From contig NC_087067.1 of NCBI RefSeq assembly GCF_963678635.1, forward strand, positions 19,233,018-19,297,017: a DNA stretch of 64,000 bases, given 5' to 3'. The stretch is from Symsagittifera roscoffensis (lineage: Eukaryota; Xenacoelomorpha; Acoela; Convolutidae). Made by a program: the position numbers and the translations under genes. This document shows positions 55,367 to 64,000 of this stretch, one piece after another (the stretch's first letter is position 1; every line of letters begins with the position of its first letter). The notes under the pieces were generated by a model. It made no database searches, was not told where the DNA came from, and saw nothing but the letters and a program-made list of their open reading frames with translations.

Positions 55367-56122
55367 TGCGGACGTTTCAACAGTTTTTGGTTGATATAGT
55401 GTTTAGTTTTTGCGGAAAAACACCCAAACCAAAAACAATAGCTTACGATTTCTTACAGTCCCTATATTTATATTTGTCCCAGAACAAACGTGGTAATAGT
55501 GGCATGGTTTTCAGTAGATTACAACAGACAAATAATTCAATCGTCAGTTTACTACTTAGTCAATAAACTAGGATATTTGACTTTTTCTTATGAGAAAAAA
55601 ATTATAAGAGATTTCGTGAACTGCTCTTGAAAAAGAACATTTAGCCTAATAAAAATTTAGGTCCTATAAAAAAGAAAAGAAACGGAAACTTATAGGAAAA
55701 CAAAAATTGGTCTATAAAAGGTAGATCAAAAAAGCAATTACAGGATACGTATATGCAAATTGCTGGTCAAAGTTTTCGATTGCCAAAATATCTGCCAATA
55801 AACAGAATGGATGCCCCCAAAATTTTAGATTATTTGAGAAAAGGACAAGATATAAAACTAAAATTAAAAAATATTTAATAAATTTATAATTAAAAATTCG
55901 AGTATACAACACACACACACACGAAAAAAATTGATGGTTTTGGTTTTAAGCCATACATGTGTATGATGAAATTAATCTTTTGTCAAGAAATTAATATTTC
56001 ATTCTAATCTGTTGCGAGCCAGTGATTTTACATATATATTTGTAAGTTTATAACTTGTAGCATGTATATGTTAACCTCTTGGTTATAATGAAATTTGTTT
56101 GTGAAAGAAAAAAACAATGATT
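55367..56122. other. LIM-gene intron sequence, no gene seen
   Basis: AT-rich, with a short (CA)n tract near 55908-55922. Confidence 0.5.
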
Positions 56123-56381
56123 TGTTGAAGTACGTAAATGTGTAGTGTCGTAAAAAGGTTAGTTTATTAAGTTTAATTGTAGCCAACTGTTAGGCATCAA
56201 ATCGAAATCTTACTGCACTGTTCTATTTTAGATCATATCGGACATTAGAGATCGCAAGGTCACGACAGCAGGTCTCCAGACAGAAGGAACAAATTGATAG
56301 CACTTACATAAACTCAAAACTGGTTCCTATCTAAAACAAATTGATAGCACTAACATAAACTCAAAACTGGTTCCTATCTCA
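56123..56381 (-). repeat. E4 3' LTR
   Basis: TGTTGAAGTACG to CCTATCTCA on the plus strand. It contains a direct internal repeat of about 45 bp (AACAAATTGATAGCAC...), present in both LTRs. Confidence 0.92.
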
Positions 56382-56545
56382 TTCGGGCAACCACAAATAA
56401 ATTTTAAAGCGTAGATAAAAAAATTTATCAGCTCATTGTTTCTTTTGTTATGGGTTCATGTTACTAATTCAGTTTTAGTTTAAATTGAGTTTTCAGGCAG
56501 ACTTGCCAAACCTCTCTTTAAGGTTTCTTTTCTCTTGTCATCATG

Positions 56546-56966
56546 TTACTTGTGCTCTTTTCGATGGATCTTAACTCCCCCCATCTCATCAACTCGGCGT
56601 CGCTGTCGTGTTAATTTTCTCGTCGCTGCCTCGCCTTTTCTTCGTTTGCCACGGACGGTTTTCGGTGATATCTCCTTGTCCGTTCCCGACGGTAAATTTT
56701 CTCCCCGGCTCGCCGTAATCTTCGCCGGTTCGTTCCTTTCGATTTCCCACTCGCTATCCTCGTCGTCCTCGCTCTCGTCCGCGCTGTATTCTACTATACG
56801 GTGTTTCATTGATTTCCGCGCGTTTTCCATCTCTACTTGATCCTTTTAGGCCTTTCTTTTGCACTCTGTGGGTTCACTTGGGCCCGGGGTACTTTTTAGC
56901 GGTTTACTAGGATCTGGGGTGCACGCGTCACTTCTATCTTCAATTTGGCTTTCTTCAGCCGCCGAT
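56546..56966 (-). pseudogene. E4 C-terminal extension
   Basis: A charged tail: Ser/Pro-rich, then acidic (YSADESEDDEDSEWEIER) and basic (KTVRGKRRKGEAATRK), ending at 56546. A stop near 56840 divides it. It is the counterpart of the E1 tail by position. Function unknown. Confidence 0.5.
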
Positions 56967-58581
56967 CTAAAAGAAACACCACTTCGCCTTAGTAACGACC
57001 CTTTTTCCATTTGCACCGTGTTTAGTTAATTTTTCAATTTTCAATGGTAAACGTTTATACCTTCTCGGGTCCTTTGGGTCCGTTTTTCCAGTCCTTTGGT
57101 AGACTGTTATTGAGCTGGTCTTATGCATTTTGAGCCATTCTGGTGCTTCTGGTACATGTCTTGTTTCCTTGGGATCAGCTACCTCCTGAGCCTTGGGATC
57201 CGTTTCGGTTAACTCCTCTTCATCAAAAATGATTGGAGTTTTTCTATTCTCCGGGGCGTATAGCAAATTGCTCCTCTTCTCCCAATCTAGGGTTAGCTCT
57301 ACATCCGGGAGATTGCCCGCCTTGTCTAAACAAGATAACTTCTGGTTAACAACATTGTTCCAATTTAGATTTTTCAATGATGGTTTTTTCGTTAAATTTC
57401 GCAGAGCCGTACTCGCTTCTCTTCCATGATAGGCCTCAAAAGGCGTTATCTTAGTCTTAGAATGTGGCACAAAACGTAACGTGCTGAGCGCAAGGGATAT
57501 CATTACACCAAATTTATGGTTTTTATTTTCCTGGAGATAAGTTAGCACATAATTTTTCATCGACCCAATTGTTCGTTCGACCATTCCCGTCGCGCGATGG
57601 TCCTTAACCGGAGATTTAATGAGTTCAGTAACTTCGTAGTTACAGAAAATTTGAATTTCATTCTAGAAAAACCCAGTTGCCTGATCCATATGCAATTTCC
57701 TTGAGTATCCATGAGTATTTATGTACTTCCTTTGAACTTCAATACATTCTTAGACTTGTTACTTGAACAGACATACACCGACGGCCAATGCGAAAAAATG
57801 TCTTTTGCTACAAGTAGATAATTCTTCCGACCCCTTAGGTAATTGACCGAGCCCCAGAAATCTAATTGGACCAAATCATTCGGTTCCTTAGGCACATAAG
57901 TTTCCCCATGTCACTTTTTGGAATATCTGGTTTAAGATTTTCACCTGCTTCTAAGCAGCCTTTGCAGTACTTCGCTGTAGCGGCGATGTTCCTGTGCATT
58001 AGTGGTATCCATACATCTTTTGCGGCTGCAAACGTTTTGTCACGCCCATGATGGTTAAAATGTAAACGATTGACTACTGCTGATGACATATCCTTCGGTA
58101 TGGCCAACCGGCCGTCCATCCACAGGCAATTTTCACGTACGGCAAAGTCATTGTAGTGTTGAGTGTAGTATTGTCCCTGTCTTGTTATGATCTCCTTGGC
58201 TCGTGGGTTCTTGTCTCTGATTGCATCTCTGATTGTTTTCATAATCGGGTCTTTTTCTATATTTGCTTCTACCAGTTTCAAACTCAGGACCTCCGGATAA
58301 TCTATCTTTCTAACGATTTTACCCTCTGATTGTACTATTGAGTAAATCCATTTGTCATTCTGTACAAATGGGTAGGATAACCCGGGAAACTGGTGGGGAA
58401 ATGAGATAATCGTATTTAACTTTTTAGAATTTGTCTGTTTTTGAGCAACTTTTTCAGGTGGTATTAATTCAATATCCGAATCCGAAATGACACTGGGTGG
58501 TTGGTTTAACCGATTGAGAACAACGTTAAGGTTGACATGAGTTAGTTGATGTGTGAACAATGGCGGAAGTTGGTGGGTCAT
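56967..58581 (-). pseudogene. E4 integrase
   Basis: Zinc domain: RLHFNHHGRDKTFAAAKDVW ... CKGCLEAGENL. Core pieces: Asp in VQLDFWGSVNYL, Asp in HMDQATGF and Glu in TGMVERTIGSMK, separated by a frame change near 57700 and a stop after MDQATGFF. Then SKTKITPFEAYHGREAS as in E1 and a C-terminal region with KMHKTSSITVYQRTGK. Not functional as it stands. Confidence 0.78.
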
Positions 58582-59480
58582 TTTTTCCAGGTGAATTTAT
58601 CATATTTTTATTTCTCATTTTACTCATATTTGAAGGTTTGCAACTTGAATTTACGGATTGAGAACAACGTCTGATTTTCTTTCTTCGGCAATTGCATATT
58701 TCCGCCGGTATGCAAATATCTCGATGCTGATTGGTTAACCGCCAGTTGCATGTAAACACGCCCTCTATTGAGCGTTTGTGCTCACGGTGAATATTTGCAT
58801 ATTCATCTTTTCTTTTATTCCCATTGGATGCAACTGTTTTCGTTATATCGAAACCTGACTGATCGCGCTCTACCGTCGGTTTTGGCCTAATTTTATTCAC
58901 TTTCTGACCCATAGGCTTCATTTGATCCATAGGATTCAATGCTGCGTTTATCATTTTTATTTTCGCTATTGTAAAGTTTTCATCATAATGACTTGTCTCG
59001 GGTGCCTCTGCGGACGGAAACCGAGACAAATAGTCTACCATTCCCATTTTTGACCCCTGTCTATGTTCAACTTTAAAGTCGTACGGCACTCTAATTGATC
59101 GTACCATCGAGTTAATTGGCTGAAAAACGTTTTATTTCCCTTCGGTGAAGAATTTAACAATGTAAGTAGTGCCTTGTGATTCGATATAACTGTAAAAAAT
59201 TGGCCATATATAATTTCTAAAATGTTCCTTGGCCCACACTACCGCGAGTAATTCTAATTCATTGGTAGAGTAATTTTTCTCAGCCGGATTAAGGTATCTA
59301 GACGCAAATGAAATCGGGTGCCAAGCGGAGGCGCAATACTGTTCTAATACGGCCCCTAGGCTATCATGGCTAGCATCACAGATAATTCTTGTTTCAACGT
59401 GAATGTCGACGTGTCGTAATTCGACAATGTTTTTTACGAGCGACGACTTTATTAGTTGAAACGCATTTTCGCAAGCGGGC
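58582..59480 (-). pseudogene. E4 RNase H and linker
   Basis: RNase H: TRIICDASHDSLGAVLEQ, ISFASRYLNPAEKNYSTNEL, then frame changes and VPYDFKVEHRQGSKMGMVDY plus LSRFPSAE. The linker to integrase is polar and interrupted. Confidence 0.75.
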
Positions 59481-59482
59481 GT

Positions 59483-60318
59483 CTAGACAAAATCGTTACT
59501 CTGACTTAGTAATGGTCTTAATGGTGCGCTTACTTCCGCGAGTTTAGGCAAAAAATTATGTAAACTGTGCATTGAACCCATTAATGACTTCAATTGCTTT
59601 CGAGATTTTGGGGTTTTCAGGTCCTCTATCGCGTGTGTGTTTCTTACTAGAGGCGCGATGCCATTTTCACCATTTCGATATCCGAGCCACTCGCACTCGG
59701 TTTTCGCAAATTCACATTTTCGTAATTTTAACGCGACATTAGAAACGTCCAGCTTTTTCAATTTTTTTTCCACTAACGCAATTAGCTCAATCTTAGTTCC
59801 TTTAGAAGCAATTAAAATATCGTCGATGAACGCGTTAGCCTGAGGGTTTTTCTTAAGTAAATTATTAATGACTTTTTGGAATTCCGCCGGCATCGAGGTA
59901 AGCCCGTAAAATCCGTTTTGAAAACGATAAGTTCTCGTGGACTTTCCGCCGACTAGTGAAAAATTGCATTGCTCGCATGTCTTTTGTTCTAATGAAACTT
60001 GTCCGTATGCATATGTAAAATCCAACGTTGTAATATATACATTCCCCGTTGTTTGATACTTCCGTCTTTTTTCACTGTAATTACTATAGGAGAGACGAAA
60101 TACTTATTCGAGCACTCTTGTAATTTTACGACACGACCTTCGTCTATCAGCCGATAAAATTCTTTATCTACTTTTTCTTGTAGACTGATAGGCACCCTGC
60201 GCCCTTTTTGTTGCATCGGCTTCAAGTTTTCGAAAAATTCAGCTCTTACTCCGGATCTTCCCCATTCTAGTAAATAAGTTTGGGTACAACTTACAGAAAT
60301 AAGTTTGCAATTCATCAT
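59483..60318 (-). pseudogene. E4 reverse transcriptase, with an internal deletion
   Basis: The N-terminal fingers part (YFVSPIVITVKKDGSIK) runs in one frame. Motif A (TTLDFTYAYGQVSL), motif B (FQNGFYGLTSMPAEFQK) and motif C (ANAFIDDILIAS) run in another. Compared with E1, about 40 residues between KKDGSIK and the segment before motif A are missing, including the LAMD-type motif, so this RT could not work. Confidence 0.82.
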
Positions 60319-60640
60319 ATTCCTCCTCTTCTTGGCTGCTCCCTTCCCCTGTGATTCCCATTACTTTCTTCCTTTGCACCAACTCAAGGCCTAGGGTGCC
60401 CATCAGATCACGCCCCAGGATTGACTGATGATTTCCAGATATTACTGACACTTGTGCTGGTGCTGCCCAACCGTTCAACGACATCTTCACTGCTACCTTT
60501 CCGAGTATGTTTATTCGGTTGTTATTGTAGTCCAAGAATTCAACTTTTGAAGGTTGTAGCTGAAAATTTGCTTTACCTAATGTTGTTTTTATGTCCGTTA
60601 TGCTGAAAATTGTCACAGGGGATCCGCTATCTATCCACAA
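60239..60640 (-). pseudogene. E4 aspartic protease
   Basis: The active-site motif is WIDSGSPVTIF. SILGRDLMGTLGLEL is the C-terminal signature. It is separated from gag by a TAG just before LWIDSG, in the same frame as gag. Confidence 0.82.
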
Positions 60641-61834
60641 CTACATTTTCTTCCCTGACACCTCAACCTGGACTCGGGTCCCAGGGATCTTCAGTTCAGT
60701 CTCGTTCTTTTTCCATTTGATGGACCTTACCATGTAATTGTCCGATCCTGACGTCATGGATTCATTTTCCCCGCTTCCCTGCTGATTCACCCAGGACACT
60801 GGATCTTCTGCTAAATCATTAACATTCTGCGTGCTCTGATGGTGCTCATTTTCATCTCTGATTAAGCCAACTCGTCCTCGTCCTCTCCTTTGGTTAGTAC
60901 CCTTCCTAATTCCTCTGCATGTTTGTCCAAAGAGTCCCAGTTTCCGGCACGAGTTGCATGTTGCTCCCTTTGCAGGACAATTTGCTATATGATCAAGAGT
61001 AAAATTTGGTGTGTCGCAATTATAACACCTACGGTTATTGCCGCTTCCCCCACTGCTTGATCCTTGGGTGTATCCTCCACGTCCTCCGCGTCCCCGACCT
61101 CGGAAATATCCTTGTCCTCTTCTTATATTATTGACCAATTCGTGTTTTATAGATATCGACGGCGCTGTTGAAGCCGGTTTTCCAGTATATGATTTGTATG
61201 CGCGCTCACCACGTTCATACGATAATGCGATCTTGTAGACTTCCTCGGGTAACTTTGTTGATCGTGATAATTCTCGTTGGCAATCCGATTCCCGCATGTT
61301 CATGATGAAAATATCACGAACATTTTCGGCCGCATTCGCAAAATCCAATCTGTCCGCTAGGGCGCCTAATTCCGCGTGGAATTTCTCGAACGTTTCATTC
61401 TCACGCTGTTTTCTTCCGTAGAAAAGTCCCCTTTCATGGGTTACATTACGCTCACGTTGGAAAACATTTTGCATCTCGTCAAGGACCCGTGGGTAACGTT
61501 CCGTTTTAACATTCACCGCCGGTTTTTGTGCTTTGAATATCCTTTGCGCTTCGTCTCCAATAAAAAGGTATAGATTAGACTTCAACTTCTTTTCCGCATC
61601 GATACGGTTTTTCCCATTTACCTCCTCTGGCCACGCTGCAATAGCCGCCGCATTTAAAGTACGCGCAAAATAGAAATCATTGGGATCAATGACGTATTTT
61701 GCTATCATCCCCCAGTGAAATTTAACTATCCACTCCTCCTAGTAAACTGGAGTTTCCGGTGTTCGTGCATCCCAAAATGCTTTTATATTCAGTGGATTTT
61801 ACCCCCCGCTTTTTTTCTCTGCTGGCTGCGTCAT
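60641..61834 (-). pseudogene. E4 gag
   Basis: It starts MTQPAEKKSGG at 61834, where the A of ATG is the LTR's last base. TAA and TAG follow within 40 codons, after which the frame is open from 61708 for 355 codons. Capsid part: FYFARTLNAAAIAAWPEEV, LYLFIGDEAQRIFKAQKP, NETFEKFHAELGALADRL, NVRDIFIMNMRESDCQREL. Nucleocapsid: Gly/Arg-rich (RGRGRGGRGGYTQG), zinc-knuckle-like CYNCDTPNFTLDHIANC and CNSCRKLGLFGQTC, where the expected His of the second knuckle is missing. Ends with TAG before protease. Confidence 0.85.
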
Positions 61835-62092
61835 GTTGAAGTACGTAAATGTGTAGTGTCGTAAAAAGGTTAGTTTGTTAAGTTTAATTGTTGGCAACTG
61901 TTAGGCATCAAATCGAAATCTTACTGCACTGTTCTATTTCAGATCATATCGGACATTAGAGATCGCAAGGTCACGACAGCAGGTCTCCAAACAGAAGGAA
62001 CAAATTGATAGCACTTACATAAACTCAAAACTGGTCCCTATCTCAAACAAATTGATAGCACTTACATAAACTCAAAACTGGTCCCTATCTCA
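61834..62092 (-). repeat. E4 5' LTR
   Basis: 259 bp, same ends as the 3' copy, highly similar. Confidence 0.92.
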
Positions 62093-62096
62093 GATT

Positions 62097-62541
62097 AACA
62101 ATTTGGTCAAATTGCCGTATTTACTTTCCTCCTCGGCTCTTGTAAGTTTTTATGCTTAAGGCTTTGAATAGTTGATTTCACAAAAATGTAGATGAATACA
62201 AAATGTTTTCTGCGTTGAGTATTTACCAGGCATGGGCTATATTTCAAAATAAATGAACTTTTTAAAATTAAATTATATTTCGCAAAAATCAGTAAAGGTG
62301 CAGTAAAAATTGTGAATCTAGAAAAGATCTTTTTTGCATTCCAAAACTTGATTATAATTCAATTTTTCCCATTTTTTCAGCCAAAACTAGTGTTTTGCTA
62401 AAAACTGAGAAAAACCAATGTTATTTTAACACAGAAAAGAAATTATATAAGCCGCTTGGGTTTTTTCGTGAAGCTCGTGACGTTCGAAAATCCATGTAAA
62501 CACAACATGAAAAAATATGTAAGCATGTAGCAATACAGCAC
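62097..62541 (-). other. LIM-gene intron, 5' part
   Basis: AT-rich intron between the exon at 62542-62738 and E4. It begins at the donor GTGCTG. Confidence 0.55.
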
Positions 62542-62738
62542 TTGCCGACAATCTTCTGTTTGCAGTAGTCGCACGTCTTGGCGTGCTTCTCCAGGAAGCA
62601 CTTCTTGCAGACCTTTTTGAATCCGACTGCGAAGAAGGGCTTGCCTGTGAGTCTGGCGTTGCAGGTGTTGCAGAGGAAACAGTGGCCGTGGTAGCTGTTC
62701 ACGCCGTCACTCACTTTCGTGTCGTAGTATGTCAGTGA
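62542..62738 (-). CDS. LIM-domain protein, upstream exon
   Basis: 197 bp, phase 0 at its start. The acceptor TTTTTGCAG ends at 62739 and the donor GTGCTG begins at 62541. It encodes SLTYYDTKVSDGVNSYHGHC and FLCNTCNARLTGKPFFAVGF, then CKKCFLEKHAKTCDYCKQKI: the second part of one LIM domain (HX2CX2CX2CX17CX2C) and the first cysteine pair of the next. GC content is well above the surroundings and third positions are GC-rich, as for a conserved exon. A further upstream exon must supply the first cysteine pair. The next exon is 54762-54877, across a 7.7 kb intron that contains E4. Confidence 0.85.
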
Positions 62739-62740
62739 CT

Positions 62741-64000
62741 GCAAAAAGTTCAAGAAGTCCGAAAGCTTCGAAAACAAAAGCTATTAAACAGCGTGGGAGA
62801 GCCAAAATTGAATTGAGTGTTGAAACATTTTAACGTATTTTTCAGTTTCCAAATAATTTATAATTTCTCTAAGTATTTTTATTGAATAGCTTATAACTCT
62901 TATCAATAATATATTAATAGAAAATTTGATGAAATTGTACTTCTGTTTAGTATTTTTAACGACTCTTCAAGAAAATAGAAGGACTTCCATTTACCTCCCC
63001 CCCCCCGAGCTAGAATATATAACTATTTGATACTGCGTTCGGGGCGTTGTAATGGGAATTAGACAAACTAGCGAGTAAAACAACTTGGAGGTTGAAAAAT
63101 TCGAACCACTCAGAATTCTTAATGTTTCCTTTCTCAAATTGGGGCGAACATTTTACCGTACAGTACACTCAGCATTCCACTAAACTTTTTTTAAAAAACC
63201 TGCCGCTAAATAAAAATTTGTAGAATTAGAGAAAAAATAATACAGCATCTAATATTGACACTGAATGCTTGTCCCAGGGCAAAACCCTGAATATTTCAAA
63301 CGCTCTTTATCTGGTCTCCGATAGTTTTGAGAAAAAAAAAGAAAGATAGCTTTTAGATTTCCTAAATTCAACAGCTAAATTAAGATCATTTTTGATTGAC
63401 TTTGAGTGCGTAATATCTCAGTACACTTCAATAATTAGCGCGTACGCTTCATAGATAAATGATTATAGGTGTTCACAGTTTAGTCAGTAAACAAGGGCAT
63501 AATGGCATCTCGCAAATCCTTGAACTTAAACAAAGAAGGTCGCAAAAAACAAAAGGGTAGTTTTTTGTTATAAAAAGGTGAAACTGATAACGATACTGAT
63601 GATGCTGAAAAAGATACTAGAGGACCAACTAAAGCTGCAGGTACCTGTTTGATAATTTTTGACTTTGTTGTACTGATGCGGGATGAAATAGGTAGTTTCA
63701 AAAATTCAAATATTGGGCTTAATCCAAAACCTTAATTAGTGCTCTATCAAAATATGAGTAAAAGTTTTAGTGATTTTCGAATTTTCCCAAGACAAAAATT
63801 TCTACTTAACATTTTAAGGCGTAGCATTTTATGCACGGAGTCTTTCCACAAACTCTTGCTTCGTTAAAACCCTTGATATCATTTTGAGTTTTTTCGAGAA
63901 GAGTCAAAAAGTTTTTAAGAAAAAACGCACAAGAAATCAAAACATTTACTTTTCTGCAGGCAATAACTTTTTTATTAAAAAATTTGGACGTGAGCGCTTT
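62741..64000. other. Upstream LIM-gene intron or flank, no gene seen
   Basis: AT-rich with a C-run at 62997-63007. No LIM motif or other domain was found in the remaining sequence. Confidence 0.45.

Larger units (their letters stand above)
56123..62092 (-). mobile_element. E4: Ty3/Gypsy-like LTR retrotransposon (6.0 kb) in a LIM-gene intron
   Basis: Two 259-bp LTRs (56123-56381 and 61834-62092), with a 4-bp target duplication GATT at 56119-56122 and 62093-62096. gag, protease, RT, RNase H and integrase are on the minus strand, the same strand as the LIM gene. It is the same family as E1 by gag start, paired zinc knuckles and RT motifs. It is decayed by stops, frameshifts and a deletion in RT. 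Confidence 0.93.

Overview
This 64 kb, AT-rich window comes from an invertebrate-type animal nuclear genome. It has widely spaced host exons with GT/AG splice sites, a Scratch-type zinc-finger gene, exons of a multi-LIM protein, a tRNA-Arg-like copy and one 200-N assembly gap. About 42 kb is made of four LTR retroelements, here named E1 to E4. The species cannot be fixed from the sequence; a marine invertebrate is a guess.

Layout. Positions 1-16300 hold a large inverted repeat. The left arm is about 1-1738. The right arm survives in pieces (6215-7273, 8194-8547, 15940-16300) because two elements inserted into it. One is a 0.9 kb composite of palindromic GAGCGG repeats, C-tracts and a tRNA-Arg-like sequence (7274-8193). 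The other is E1 (8548-15939, minus strand). A Scratch homologue follows on the plus strand (16859-17575). E2 (19589-38458, minus) is an exceptionally long, retrovirus-like element of 18.9 kb with ACTG target duplications. A 1.35 kb direct tandem duplication lies at 38644-41345. E3 (43277-53479, plus) comes next. E4 (56123-62092, minus, GATT duplications) sits in an intron of a LIM-domain gene whose exons are 62542-62738 and 54762-54877. Short hAT-like nonautonomous elements with 8-bp target duplications are scattered between these.

How the genes work together. E1 and E4 belong to one Ty3/Gypsy-like family. In both, the gag ATG is made from the last base of the LTR plus the first two bases of the adjoining primer-binding site. 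Both also have a long extension after integrase, and both are decayed. E3 is another Ty3/Gypsy-like lineage with broken gag, protease, RT, RNase H and integrase. Downstream of pol it carries a macro (ADP-ribose-binding) domain resembling O-acetyl-ADP-ribose deacetylase 1 (OARD1/TARG1). E2 carries gag, protease, RT, RNase H and integrase plus extra reading frames: two before gag, two tiny hydrophobic proteins, an ATG-less Ser/Pro-rich frame, an envelope-like glycoprotein frame and a large frame after it. Two stop/start pairs in E2 overlap as ATGA.

Most notable points: the macro domain inside a retroelement (E3), the size and unexplained accessory genes of E2, and the LTR/PBS-straddling start codon of E1 and E4. 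All retroelement reading frames are interrupted and are described as found.
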